Counted from the stretch's first letter, positions 22,998 to 34,949 are shown. The stretch: 64,000 bases of DNA from Phaseolus vulgaris (GCF_000499845.2 NC_023758.2:36430608-36494607), one strand, 5' to 3'. Notes: generated by a model from the letters alone, not told the origin. A program made the numbers and translations.

Positions 22998-24070
22998 CAA
23001 TGTGACATATGACCTAATCGAAAATGCCAAAGGGTTTCTAGATCACTAGCACTGACATTAATAGTATTGATGATGTGTGTAGATTTGATGAGTTTGATTT
23101 GAAGTGTCTGGTAAGATGGGATCCTGAGTATATAAAGTATATCTTGCATCTTAGCAGAGCCAATCATTTTCAAGGAGTTTTTGTCTTGAATGTGACAACC
23201 ATTAGAGTCAAAGGTAAGAACACAAGATAGTTTATCAAACAATTTTGCTACTGAAAGAAGATTAAAAGTGAAGCAAGGAATATACAAAACATTGTCTATT
23301 ACATGATTTTGATTGAGAAAAACACTTGTAGAATAATTGGCAATGACTTGATTTCCATTTGGTAATTTAACAGAAATAAGATTAATTTGATGATATGAAG
23401 TGAAATAACTTAAGGATGAACAAATGTGATCAGTAGCACTAATATCAATAATCAAAGAACTGAAGAAATAAATAAAATTATTACTAGTTTGTGTTGTCAT
23501 GTTGGAAGGAATAACAAAGACTTGACTAGAAACATTGTCACTGGATTTGACATGTTGTAAAAGAGCTAACAATATTTGTTACTGCTCAGGAGTAAAACCA
23601 ATTTGTTGAGACTCCACTTCTGACTTTGAACCTTCACGATTTTGCTTATTATTATTAAAATTTGTATTCTAAAAAACTGCATTAGAGTGACCCTAACCAT
23701 GGTTCTGATTTTTAAACTTGAAATGAGATGGAAAACCATGTTTTTTATAGCATGTATCAATGGTATGCCCTGTCTTTCCACAATGATTGCAAATTTTGGA
23801 AGTATATCATAGCTTCCTATTCTGTATCCACCACCTCTGCCATAGGTCGTAGCATTTTTTTATAACCTCCTTTACTAGTAGCAATCATTGCCTTGGATTG
23901 ATCACCAAAAATTTGTCTATCTTGTTGTGTAACGAGAGAGCAAACTCTATTCAATGATGGGTTATCTGATGAACTAACATGGTAAGGTGAACGAAGATCT
24001 TGTGAGGGATCAACAACTTTAGCCATGGATAAATGTAGCAACCAAAGCTCTAATGAGAACTCTGATACCA
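22998..24070 (-). pseudogene. Ty1-copia gag and protease relic
   Basis: In sense order: gag start MAKVVDPSQDLRSPY (ATG at 24026), an internal gag deletion, a zinc knuckle CNHCGKTGHTIDTC near 23755-23795, a protease stretch LIIDISATDHICSSL near 23400-23450 where the usual Asp-Ser-Gly-Ala is altered, and a GAG-pre-integrase region ending ETLWHFRLGHMSH at about 23000. Integrase, reverse transcriptase and RNase H are missing. The sense 5' side ends with a primer-binding site. Confidence 0.85.
24060..24070 (-). other. Primer-binding site of the copia relic
   Basis: Minus-strand TGGTATCAGAG is complementary to the 3' end of initiator methionine tRNA, the usual primer of plant copia elements. The sequence beyond it, 24071-24192 and then 25970 to about 26130 once the solo LTR is removed, is probably this relic's 5' LTR. 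Confidence 0.8.
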
Positions 24071-24192
24071 TATTATAAAATAGAACAAAGATGAACAAAG
24101 AGTAAAAGGAAGGAAAATGATATGAGAATGATTATCTCTTTTTTTATTATATGAAATCAAAATAAATAGTCTGAATATATACAAGCAGTACA

Positions 24193-25969
24193 TGTTGGGT
24201 TTAATAGTGCCAAAGTTCAAGAGGGGGGGTGAATTGACCTTTTAAAACTCTCTCGCAGAAACAGTGTTTAACACAGTTTTACAGAAAATAAATCGATTTA
24301 TGTGAAAATGAACAGATTTATTTCAGCACTGTTTTTGTTTGAAAAGCTTTTAATACAGCAAGGTTAATCACAAGATTATGCAGATAGATTTTCCAGATGC
24401 ACACACACAGATATTAGATTGAAAAACAGTGAAACACAAAAACAACAAACCTTAATTCCAATTCGTGTGATTTAGGTTCAGTTAAGGGCTTGACAATTAG
24501 TGAGACAATCTATCACACACAACCTGTTTTATTAGTCTTTAACAGATTATTAGTGTTCTTATTGAAACCAGACAGTTTTCCAGAAATTAAGAACAATGAA
24601 TCACAGAACAGCAAACTTCAACTTTAAGCAATTGTTTAAGGTTCAATTAATAGCTTTGACAATTTCTTGAGCAACCTATCACAGTCAATCTGTTCCAGTG
24701 GCTTTTAGCAGATTTTATATGTTCTTATCAGAATCAAACAACTTTTTCAGAAATTAAGAACAGTATACAGAGTGCCCAGAAAGAACAGATTTATTTTCAA
24801 TTGAACAGATTTATTTCTTTGCTGTTTTATCAATTATGCAGAAACGAAATTGCAGAGAGTGAGAGAGAATGAACACAAGCAGTTATACTGGTTCACTCAA
24901 CTGAGCTACATCCAGTCTTCACCAAAACCAGGTGGAAATCACTAAAACACAGTACAACCAAGTACAATTCCCACTGTTCTTGAAACCTACAAGAACTTAG
25001 GTACTCTTGCTGAAAAAACCTATTTCAGCACACACCCACTCTTCAAGAAAACCTATCAAGAAGAGTGTTCAACCAAACTATTACAAGAAATGAGAAGTGA
25101 AACGACTACACCTGATTGAGGATACAAAGATCTGTCTTAAACCAGTAGGCAAAATTGCTAGAACAGTAGCTGCACCTCACACCAAGCTTTTGGAACCAAA
25201 CAAAGAACAAGCACTTTGTGATTTTTGAAATCTTTGAAGAACAAATGCTAATCCTTTTTAAACTCTTAATTCTCTGCTGTCAAAACTTGTTTTTGCAAAT
25301 GTATGAACGATTATTAAACTCAGAAACAAGTTTGCATTTTATAGAAATCCAACTTATAATAGATTTTTGAAAAACAGTTAAAGCTGTTATAAAATGAATA
25401 GATTGAAAATAAAATGAACAGATTTATTTTCAAAAGCAGTTAGAGAATTTGTTAAGTGAGGAGACTTAGTCAACCATTCTGGTGCTGAGATAAAACTGAA
25501 AATCGTTTAAGCTTGACATGGCACCAGAGACAAAAAGAATCTATTCATTTACCGATGAACAGATTTATTTTTCAAAACGAAAACAGAGAAAGTTTAACTA
25601 TTTAAAACTCAGTCGTTTTGAAAGATAGAAGACTTAGTCAAAATACATGATGCACAAAATCTAATTTTCACAAGACTTAGCCAAGGCATCAGTGTAAAAA
25701 TGAATCTGTTTTTTTAGAAAAGAACAGATTTATTTTTATGCAGTAAACGTGTTTTTTGTAAAACATGTGAAAAACAGTTTAAGAAAACTTATGCTTGTTC
25801 TTATCACATTGCCAGTGGTTATGAGGTGAGTTACTCAGCAAAAAGCCCACTCTTAGACAACCTCTAAGCACTACCTAAGACATACTTAAAGCAAAGCAAA
25901 ATACAAATGAAATGTACATATAAGTCTTCATCAAACACAATCTTGAAGGGGCAGCAACCATCTTCAACA
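24193..25969 (-). mobile_element. Solo LTR of a SIRE/Maximus-like copia family
   Basis: Length 1777 bp, bounded by TG and CA and flanked by the exact 5-bp duplication GTACA (24188-24192 and 25970-25974). It aligns along its length with the 1605-bp LTRs of the element at 36361-45228 but is clearly more diverged. It contains six copies of the aacagatttattt motif found in those LTRs. It inserted into the LTR of the neighbouring copia relic. Confidence 0.9.
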
Positions 25970-26149
25970 GTACACTCATTCTAGGTTTAGTTAAAGAGAG
26001 AAAAAATCAATCAATAAATACTAGAATCATAACAAATAAAGACAAAATAAAGGTTATTCACCTCTATAAAGAGAAACAACTAAGAATTAGAAAAAACACA
26101 ATTAATATTAGCATCCTTTTATAACTCTTGTATCCATATCCTTTAATAT

Positions 26150-26320
26150 ATATTAATGGTAAGATTACGGGGGTTGTTAGGATTGGAGCTTGAAAGGTTT
26201 TGTGTTGTAATAGTTTTTTTGTTCTTGGCTTACTAATGTATGTGGGCCTTGAGCATCTTGTATAAGGGTTCCATTTTATGTTATTTATTTATTGTTGAGC
26301 GAAAAAAAACCTATATTAAT
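26150..26320 (+). other. Possible LINE 3' tail
   Basis: A T-rich stretch runs from about 26195 and ends gttgagcgaaaaaaaa near 26309, similar in style to the LINE tails at 56611-56700 and 63240-63360. Too short and plain to be certain. Confidence 0.35.
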
Positions 26321-26469
26321 GGTGACATTCCATGATAATATAGGTGATGATATTGAACTCATCAGATAACACGTTCTTACCTAAAACAATAAAAATCATT
26401 TATTGTTTTACATTAACTGCAATGTCATATTATATTAAAACAATAAATAAGGAATTGTGCAAGATCAAC

Positions 26470-26593
26470 GAGAACTTGCCCATGGATCTACAACAACGTG
26501 ATCGACATTCTACAGGGAGCGAGGGTTGAATTTTCCCTTGAGAGATCATCCCAAGCCATTTTCGCAAGTGATCATGTGTGAGCTTGTGCTACC
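26470..26593 (+). pseudogene. Old Tat-type gypsy gag, piece 1 of 4
   Basis: The piece ends in frame with PFSQVIMCELVLP, where the last codons cross the CTACC target duplication and continue at 33734 as HYITPKIVFTGV. It is therefore the left shoulder of a gag gene cut by the Athila-type element. Confidence 0.75.
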
Positions 26594-27696
26594 TGATGAC
26601 TTTTTACGGCAAGTGCACCGCGTTTGTTAGAAGTAATAATTGTCCCTAAGGACGGATATCGATCCCACAAAGAACAGTGAATTATCGAGTAAAATATTCG
26701 CTAAATATAACAACAGAACAATAAAAAAGAGTTTGAAGTGATTATGTTGGCACTGATTAATAAGAAAACAAACAAAGAATTAGTTGCTTCAATTGGAAAA
26801 ATTGGGATTAAGTTTCATCTCTCTCACTCTCATGTATTTTGATTAGCATGTTAATATTAAGTTCTTTAATTGAAATTGATGCCCGTATAAAAATCATTTA
26901 TATCGATTCCTCGCATATAAAATCCTTAAGAATGTTCCCTAACTATCGATCCCTCGCATACTTATAAGAACAACTTAGAACGAAGCTCAGACGTTTAATA
27001 GCAATTAACATTTCAAGTCTATTCCTAGCACTCAAATATGTTAAGTATTGTTGTTTAGGTCCAAACCCTAAAAATACCTCCCGGTCAGATTTAAGATTCT
27101 CAATTTGTCACGGAGAATTAAAAGTAAAACAACAATATCAATAATCAATCAAGAACTGAATATTAATATATAAAATATCACCTCAATACATAAGAGTTTG
27201 AGCAGATTACTCCCAATCCCAAAGGGTAGAATTAGCCACGCATACTTCTATCACCTTCCATTCTCCCAATTGGGTTACAATTCACTCTATGGTGTTTTCC
27301 TCTCAATCTGGCACACTGAGGTTGAGCCTCTAGCCCTCTATTTATCCTAGTTTTCTAGGGTTAGGTTGTTTATTGTGTCGCGCTAATGGGCTAAATGATA
27401 AAACATAAAAAGGCCCAATCTTTCTTTCTTTCTTTTTTTCTTTCATTCTGGGACCTTCTATCTTTATCTTTTTGGCTCAAATCATTCATCTTTAATCCAA
27501 ATCTCCAATCTTCCTCAGAAATCTGCAATTAACACCAAATTTGGGAATAAAATACTCTTATTCAAATAAAGATCATAAAAAATGTAAAAAGGTATAAATT
27601 CATAAATTAGGGATTATTTTATATGTAAATTAGCAATAAATCCTCATAAGTGCCTATATTTTAATATGAAATATTACTGAAATTAGACACTTATCA
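26594..27696 (-). repeat. Sense 3' LTR of the Athila-type element
   Basis: Sense start TGATAAGTGTC and end GTCATCA. The sense-upstream side (27697-27712 on the plus strand) gives the purine-rich AAGTTAGGGAGAG, the polypurine tract. Confidence 0.93.
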
Positions 27697-29395
27697 CTCT
27701 CCCTAACTTAAAATCTTGCTTGTCCTCAAGCAAAGTAAATGAATATATTTGAATTTAAATATCAAACAGCTTAATTCACTAAACAACAAATCAAATTAGA
27801 AACTTATGATGCTTCCAATTTCAAATATAGAAAATTATAGACACAATCAATTTCCAGGATAAAATCAAAACAAATAAATGAAAATTCATCAAGGAATATC
27901 TTCTCATATGCTCACGGGTAAGTGTTTCTCTCTATTTTCACTGAATCATAACAAATCACAGTTGCTTTTCATTTCATCTTCAAATCACAAACATATTAGA
28001 AACATGAATCTTGAGGTCTTTTACAGGGTTGTAATGAGGCTGGGCTTCCAAAAAATATTGGTTTTTCTTAGATAACAAAATGCACATCTTAAAGAAGAAG
28101 AACATACCTACAATTCAATTATAGAGAACATATATGTTATCTAATTACCACTTTCTTTCGATGTCACCTTTTTCCTCATTTTCTTTCTTTTCATGATTTT
28201 CATGAAATTATTTTCTATCTTTCTTTTTTTTTTTTTTATTTCTTTTGCTTCTTCTGTTTCTGTTTTTTTTTTTCAATAATAGGAAAAGATTCTTCCTATT
28301 TTCAACTTTTTGAACTTTCAAAATCAGAACCAACCATTCCCTTTTCTATATGTATTGCATCTATGTTCTCCTTCCTTAGACATGCTAAAGGGTAGAAAAT
28401 TATATCAATAAAGGTTAAGGTGCAATATTAACAAAAAATTTCTTAGCCCAAAGGGGATATAAAAAAAATTGGAATTCTAATATAAAGGTTGGCTTTTTGG
28501 CCTTGGCTCCTAATTAACACAAACAAATGCCTCAATCATCTTCATGATCTTTTATGATGCAACAAAAATAAAAATCAAGCAACCACAACTGTTAATTCAT
28601 CAGTAAAACTCTCAAAACTGTTTAAGGTTCACACACTCACTTGGTTTAAATGGTCTCATTCCTTTTTGTCTTGTCATTATTTGTCCTAATCAATCATCCT
28701 GTTAAATTTTCATGTATCATAATTTTAACTACATTTGAATAGGGATTCAATCATATTTTCTTTTCTAACCTGTGTCTAATTCATCTCACTGTTTAATATC
28801 TAAACACAAATTCTTTTTTCCACAATTCAAAATTAATATTCTAGTTCTTTTTTATTTGAGAAAAATAAACTATAAAGCAAACAAATTAAAACTGAAAATT
28901 TATTCAAGAACGATAATTCAAAACCTAAAACTAACAAACTAACAAAAACAACAAATTTATTCAAAACACAAAATAAGCAATTAAAACAAACTAAAAAAAT
29001 AAACAAATAAAAAAAACAAAATAACCAAAAAATAAAATAAAATAAATAAAAACGAAACAGAAAATAAAATTTAAATAATTGAAAAGAAAAGAGAATTAGA
29101 GAGATAGAACCATATTTTTGCTCAATCCTCTCTTCTTAAGAAGTCATCCAGCTTTTTGTTAAAAATTTTATCTATAGTCTTGCTTCATTTGCTGGATCTG
29201 CCCCCTTAACTAATAGAACCTGTCCTCAGGTCAAAATACATAACCTGCAAAATGATTAGGAGGCATACAAGATTTTTTTTTTTTTTTTTTTGAAAAATAA
29301 AATAAACAAAGGTAACAACATAAAACTAAAATGTGGACTGGGTTGCCTCCCAGTAAGCGCTCATTTAACGTCATCTAGCTTGACGCCTGTTTATT
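27697..29395 (-). other. Non-coding 3' internal region of the Athila-type element
   Basis: About 1.7 kb between the end of gag-protease and the 3' LTR, the place where pol would be in a full element. It is low in coding signal and holds T-rich and A-rich runs, including the long T run at 29273-29291. I found no remnant of reverse transcriptase or integrase in either orientation. Confidence 0.75.
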
Positions 29396-31609
29396 TCAAG
29401 GAGGATATTTATCTTGTTCCACCCGTGCTTTTGTTATCACTTTTATCCGTCTTGAATATGGCTCTTCAACTTCAATTTTTCCGTCTTTCTTCAATTCCTT
29501 GATGACCCATAATTTTCTTGTTTTCTTCCTTCCTCTACCCCTACCTGCGTTGAGCATGATAGGTTGTCCTGGACGATACTCCTCTCCTTCCACTAGCTTT
29601 CCTTGATTGTCTCCTTTTGCCTCTAACTTTTCATGACGTATAACTTTCTCCTTTGACTTTGAACTCTTCATCTTTTCACTATTTCTTGGAATTTCCTCTT
29701 GTTTCTCAGTCTCATCTGCAGTACACTTGGTTACATCATTAAAAAGATTAAATTTTACCTCTTCATCATGAGACCTTACAAGAATTTCTCCCTTGTCAAC
29801 ATCAACTATGACTTTAGCAGTTTTCATTAAAGGTCTGCCGAGAATCAAAGGGACATCCTCATCTTCTTTCATGTCCAGGATAACAAAATCCACCGGAAAT
29901 ATGAATTTGTCTATTTGCATAAGGACATCTTCAACCACACCATAGGGATACTTCACTGTTCTGTCAGGCAATTGTAACTGCATCTTTGTGGGTTTAACCT
30001 CCAAGTTACCTATCTGTCTTAACATGGATAATGGCATCAAATTTACACTTGACCCTAAGTCCAATAAAGCATTATACACAAATAAATTACCAATTGACAC
30101 AGAAATAGTAAAACTCCCTGGATCCCTGAATTTCTTTGGCAAAGTTTTTGAGAAACTGCTCCCTGCTTCCTTCTCTCCATATTTATTTTTAAAACAACAT
30201 ATCTTCCTTCTAACTTCATCAAAATATGTCTTTTTCTCTGGCCATCCTGCAAAATAATTTTTTGGAAGCAAATTGTCAGAAAATAATCCTTCCTTTTCTT
30301 TTTTTATGTTCCTGTGGGATATTTCTTTTGCGATTTCTACAATTTCACAATTTTCTCCCTCTTCCTTATTTTTTTCCTTTTCTTTTTCAACCTTCACCAT
30401 CTCATCATTTTCTTCTCCCTCAGTAGTGATGTTATTGCACTGCTCCTTGGGGTTGGTGGTAGTGTTAGCTGAAAATTGGCCAATTTTCCCTTCTACAGTT
30501 TGTGTGAGTTGTGACATTTGTTTAGCTAGCTGTCCTATCTGAGTTTCCATGCTCCTAATCGTAGCCATACCATTTTCCTGTGTACTCACAATCTTTGACA
30601 AAACATCTTCCACTTTATTCATCCTATCAGGAATAGATGGAGAATTCGATTGATGCTGCTGTTGGAAAGGCCCTTGCTTGTTGGATGAATTATAGTCTTG
30701 CTTCCATCCAAAATTCTGATTTTGATTATTTTTCCAACCTTGAGGATAATTGTTGGAAAAACCGCCTTGCCTTCCTTGATTGCCCATATAATTCACCTCA
30801 ACTTCGGATGCGTTGTTCTGATAAGAACAGTGACCATTAGGATGATCACCTCCACAAAAATCACACCTGAGAGGTACATTCTGACTTTTGAGTGATTGAA
30901 CAACATGCAACTTTTGGGGTAATTGGGTCATATGTGCGGTCAGTTGCTCAAGTTGCTGTGTCAGAATTTTGTTTTGAGCTAGCAATGCATCTGCAGTGTT
31001 TAACTCCAATACTCCTCTTTTTTGATGATTTTGTCTATCATGTTGAGCTTGATAGTCAGTTGTGGCCAAAGCTTCTATAATCCTCGTTGCTTGATCTGCA
31101 TCAACAACCATCATTGTGCCACCAGCCGCGGCATCTAGGAGCATCTTTGTATTTGATCTGAGACCATTAATAAATATGCTCAGTTGAGCAATATCTTCAA
31201 ACCCATGGTTTGGGCATTTTCTCAGCATCCTCTTGAATCTCTCCCATGCCTCACAGAAAGACTCTTCTACCCCTTGTCTGAACATAGATATTTCAGACTT
31301 AGCATTGATGTAGCGAGAGATTGGGAAAAATCTTTGCAAAATTTTTTCCTCCACATCCTTCCATTTGGTTAAACTCTGATTAGGATGAGATATAAGCCAC
31401 TCCTTTGCTTTCCCTGCCAAAGAAAAAGGAAATAAACGCATGTATATACTCTCAAGATCACCTGATTGGAAACCCATAGTTCCCACCAATTCATAAAAAG
31501 TAGCCAAGTGTGTATGAGGATCCTCATGATCCATCGCCGTGAATTGATTGGTACTAATGAGGGTAAGGAATGCAGGCTTCATCTCCAAGGCCCTGTCAGT
31601 TGCAGGCAC
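29396..31609 (-). CDS. Athila-type Gag-protease polyprotein
   Basis: An open frame of 737 codons. Gag occupies roughly residues 25-190 (MGFQSGDLESIYMRLFPFSL; AKEWLISHP; LQRFFPISRY), followed by a short zinc knuckle CDFCGGDHPNGHC at 249-261. A charged Lys/Glu-rich linker lies at about 395-440. A retropepsin domain starts near 500, with the catalytic-type motif LLDLGSSVNLMP (Asp517) and the flap-side VPLILGRPLM. The frame starts with GTG; the first in-frame ATG is at 31582. The frame is open upstream to a stop near 31700 and reads as normal gag there (RRTLGDYAIHQGPRHFSSIAV), so the N-terminus is disturbed. Gag would form particles; the protease would cut it. Confidence 0.88.
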   Translation of the reverse strand: MPATDRALEMKPAFLTLISTNQFTAMDHEDPHTHLATFYELVGTMGFQSGDLESIYMRLFPFSLAGKAKEWLISHPNQSLTKWKDVEEKILQRFFPISRYINAKSEISMFRQGVEESFCEAWERFKRMLRKCPNHGFEDIAQLSIFINGLRSNTKMLLDAAAGGTMMVVDADQATRIIEALATTDYQAQHDRQNHQKRGVLELNTADALLAQNKILTQQLEQLTAHMTQLPQKLHVVQSLKSQNVPLRCDFCGGDHPNGHCSYQNNASEVEVNYMGNQGRQGGFSNNYPQGWKNNQNQNFGWKQDYNSSNKQGPFQQQHQSNSPSIPDRMNKVEDVLSKIVSTQENGMATIRSMETQIGQLAKQMSQLTQTVEGKIGQFSANTTTNPKEQCNNITTEGEENDEMVKVEKEKEKNKEEGENCEIVEIAKEISHRNIKKEKEGLFSDNLLPKNYFAGWPEKKTYFDEVRRKICCFKNKYGEKEAGSSFSKTLPKKFRDPGSFTISVSIGNLFVYNALLDLGSSVNLMPLSMLRQIGNLEVKPTKMQLQLPDRTVKYPYGVVEDVLMQIDKFIFPVDFVILDMKEDEDVPLILGRPLMKTAKVIVDVDKGEILVRSHDEEVKFNLFNDVTKCTADETEKQEEIPRNSEKMKSSKSKEKVIRHEKLEAKGDNQGKLVEGEEYRPGQPIMLNAGRGRGRKKTRKLWVIKELKKDGKIEVEEPYSRRIKVITKARVEQDKYPP

Positions 31610-31861
31610 TGCAATGCTAGAAAAGTGTCTAGGCCCTTGATGTATGGCGTAATCTCCAAGAGTTCTCCTAGGAGGTGGTGTTTCCTCCCCCTGTTATTCT
31701 CCTGAAAAATATCAATGGAAAAAGAAGAAGATGTTGAAGAATACTCTCTATTATCTTCTTGATTCTCTTTTGTCTTTGATTTTTCGATTTTTTCTGGCCA
31801 CCTTCTCAATTTCTGCTTCAAATAGCAAGTGGTCTTCTGGAATTTGACCTCTCAATATCAT
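31610..31861 (-). pseudogene. Disrupted N-terminus of the Athila-type gag
   Basis: The ATG at 31861 starts MILRGQIPEDHLLFEAEIEK in the same frame as the main gag, but stops TAA and TAG follow near 31750. The middle part is readable in another frame (STSSSFSIDIFQENN), and the main frame returns after a run of five C bases at 31687-31691 on the plus strand. Two frame changes, or an unrecognised spliced leader, would explain this. Confidence 0.6.
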
Positions 31862-32601
31862 ATAAAAACAACTAATGCAAGGGTTAGAAGGAAAAAATCA
31901 CAAGTAATAACCCCAATTTTATATTTTATATTATTATTTAATTTTTTTTTATTCAAAAATTCAAAAATAAACAAGAATTTAAATAGCTAACTAAAATAAA
32001 ATCAATAAACTACAAATTAAAACTTAAAGATAAAATAAAACAAAAACAAAACAGTAAAATGACACTAAGAAAATAAAACAAAGATATTCAGAAAAAAATA
32101 AAAATAAAAAATATAACAAAAATAAAAATAAAAATATATAAATAAAATAAAAACTAAAACAGAATAGAAGAAAACAATGAAAACGAGAAATAACTAAAAT
32201 CAAGAAATAAAAACAGAATAAAATAAATACTAGAAATAAAAACAAAATAGAATAAAACAGATAAAATAAAACGTAAACAACTAACGTAAAAATACAAGCT
32301 AAAACTAGTAATAGATAAATAATTAAAACAAATAAATAAAAACTACCTAAACCTAAATAAAACTACGTAACTAAACCTAAAAAGAACTAAAATAAAATAA
32401 AATCAAACTAAATCTGAAAATAAATAGAAATAACTAAAATCAAAATAAGAATTAAAATAATAATAGCAAATCAGCAAACTAAAATAAAATCAAATAAAAT
32501 AAAAAAGAATCTGTAAAAAAAAATAAAAAAAATAAAAACAAATCAAAACAATTAAAATATTCACAATATTTAGGAAATTATACTCAACAAATCAAAACCT
32601 G
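31862..32601 (-). other. 5' leader of the Athila-type element
   Basis: Strongly A-rich on the plus strand (T-rich in sense), with repeated aaaataaaa phrases. No coding sequence is supported; open stretches here are artefacts of composition. Confidence 0.7.
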
Positions 32602-32619
32602 TCCCCGGCAACGGCGCCA
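32602..32619 (-). other. Primer-binding site, tRNA-Asp type
   Basis: Minus-strand TGGCGCCGTTGCCGGGGA is complementary to the 3' end of plant tRNA-Asp and lies six bases inside the LTR. This primer is typical of Athila-lineage gypsy elements. Confidence 0.9.
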
Positions 32620-32625
32620 AAAACT

Positions 32626-33728
32626 TGATGACTTTTTACGGCAAGTGCACCGCGTTTGTCAGAAGTAATAATTGTCCCTAAGGACGGATATCGATCCCAC
32701 AAAGAACAGTGAATTATCGAGTAAAATATTCGCTAAATATAACAACAGAACAATAAAAAAGAGTTTGAAGTGATTATGTTGGCACTGATTAATAAGAAAA
32801 CAAACAAAGAATTAGTTGCTTCAATTGGAAAAATTGGGATTAAGTTTCATCTCTCTCACTCTCATGTATTTTGATTAGCATGTTAATATTAAGTTCTTTA
32901 ATTGAAATTGATGCCCGTATAAAAATCATTTATATCGATTCCTCGCATATAAAATCCTTAAGAATGTTCCCTAACTATCGATCCCTCGCATACTTATAAG
33001 AACAACTTAGAACGAAGCTCAGACGTTTAATAGCAATTAACATTTCAAGTCTATTCCTAGCACTCAAATATGTTAAGTATTGTTGTTTAGGTCCAAACCC
33101 TAAAAATACCTCCCGGTCAGATTTAAGATTCTCAATTTGTCACGGAGAATTAAAAGTAAAACAACAATATCAATAATCAATCAAGAACTGAATATTAATA
33201 TATAAAATATCACCTCAATACATAAGAGTTTGAGCAGATTACTCCCAATCCCAAAGGGTAGAATTAGCCACGCATACTTCTATCACCTTCCATTCTCCCA
33301 ATTGGGTTACAATTCACTCTATGGTGTTTTCCTCTCAATCTGGCACACTGAGGTTGAGCCTCTAGCCCTCTATTTATCCTAGTTTTCTAGGGTTAGGTTG
33401 TTTATTGTGTCGCGCTAATGGGCTAAATGATAAAACATAAAAAGGCCCAATCTTTCTTTCTTTCTTTTTTTCTTTCATTCTGGGACCTTCTATCTTTATC
33501 TTTTTGGCTCAAATCATTCATCTTTAATCCAAATCTCCAATCTTCCTCAGAAATCTGCAATTAACACCAAATTTGGGAATAAAATACTCTTATTCAAATA
33601 AAGATCATAAAAAATGTAAAAAGGTATAAATTCATAAATTAGGGATTATTTTATATGTAAATTAGCAATAAATCCTCATAAGTGCCTATATTTTAATATG
33701 AAATATTACTGAAATTAGACACTTATCA
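32626..33728 (-). repeat. Sense 5' LTR of the Athila-type element
   Basis: 1103 bp, the same length as its partner at 26594-27696 and nearly identical by eye. The flanking ctacc at 33729-33733 completes the target duplication. Confidence 0.93.
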
Positions 33729-34949
33729 CTACCGCACTACATCACGCCCAAGATTGTTTTCACAGGGGTATAAGACCCTGTGAATCATCTCACGACATTC
33801 AATGCCAGATGATTGTTTCTGGAGGAAGGAATGTTATTCAGTGCAAAATGATTATGAGCACATTCACAGGTACAACCCTACAATGGTTCAGTGGGCTTCC
33901 TGATGGCGACATCACCTCTTTTAAGCAGTTCTCCAGACTGTTTAAAGAATAGTTCTCTGTCAACCAGGTTAAGCCTCCAATGTTGTATGATCTCTTAAAC
34001 GTGAGACAGAGGGAGGGGGATTCGTTGAAGGATTACCTCAACAGATTCTGGGCACTTACGGTAAGACTCCAAACCCATGATGAAGTTGTGATGGTCAGCG
34101 GTTTTGAACAAGGGATCACGGCAAGACCATTCAACGATTCGTTTATCAGAAATCCGATGGAGACATTCTCCGAGATACGGCAACGGGTTATTGCCCATAT
34201 TAGTGCAGAGGAGGCTATGACCACGAAGGATGTCAACTCGTCTTCAAGGCATCCTAAGCCTAAGGAGAGCAGCCGAACCCAACCTTTGAGGGTTAACGAA
34301 ACCTCAACCGAGAAGAGAACATACTTGAGGTACGCACCATACGCAACCAAGAGAAATGAGCCCAAGTCAAAGGCCAGGGAGGAGTCAACATTCTGACCCA
34401 AGTTCCAAGTATCCTACAAGGAATGGCTAGGCATGCCAGGGGTAGTCGACAAACTGAAGTTTTCTCAGAAGACTGACAGGAATCTGGGGCCACGAAAGAA
34501 CGTTTGGTGCGAGTTCCATGAGGGGTTTGGGCACAACGTCGAGAAGTGCATAACTATGGGTCACCAACTAGCGAGCTTGGTGAAGGAAGGGTTCCTGAAG
34601 GAGTACCTTGAGGCTTATCAGGAAGAGCCAAAGGGAGCAGTTGCTCTCAGGGACCAAGTGCATGGGACACCAATCCTTGGAGAGATGAACACCATCTTAG
34701 GAGGATTTTCTGTAGGAAAGAGCTTTGCTTCCAAGCGTAAGCGATACACGTAATGGAGGCGAGCAGACGTGACCATCCACCAGAGCTCGATCTCTGCTTC
34801 ACGAGCTCTGACTTGGAAGACATGGTTCCGCACGAGGATGATCCGGTGGTGATATTTGTTGTCACCGCGGGAAGGAAGGTACACAAAGTTCTCATTGATC
34901 AGGGGAACTCGGCTAATGTGATGTTTTGGGGAACATTTATTAGAATATA
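33729..34949 (+). pseudogene. Old Tat-type gypsy gag and protease, piece 2 of 4
   Basis: Continues the gag from 26593. It reads HYITPKIVFTGV, then STFTGTTLQWFSGLPDG (33860-33910), DSLKDYLNRFWAL (34020-34060), WCEFHEGFGHNVEKC (34506-34550) and the protease start KVLIDQGNSANVMFWGTF (34879-34938). Stops include TAA near 33761, TAG near 33950 and TGA at 34394-34396. The CEFH...GH...C motif and protease style match the Tat/Ogre branch. The frame is cut at 34949 by a solo copia LTR. Confidence 0.85.

Larger units (their letters stand above)
26594..33728 (-). mobile_element. Young Athila-lineage gag-protease-only LTR retrotransposon
   Basis: A complete element of 7135 bp. LTRs are 26594-27696 and 32626-33728, both 1103 bp, with a single difference seen by eye (near 26630 against 32662). 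The 5-bp duplication CTACC flanks it exactly. The internal region has a tRNA-Asp type primer-binding site, one long gag-protease frame and a polypurine tract. There is no reverse transcriptase, RNase H or integrase, so its copying must have used enzymes from another element. This is the layout described in plants as TR-GAG elements. LTR identity implies a very recent insertion. Confidence 0.93.

Noticed and set aside
22767..23012. Novel 81-codon protein on the plus strand
   Set aside because: It is an out-of-frame reading of a LINE endonuclease start; the correct phrases appear in the neighbouring frames.
32024..32245. Phe/Leu-rich 73-codon open frame
   Set aside because: Product of T-rich sense composition in the leader of the Athila-type element; no start context or domain.
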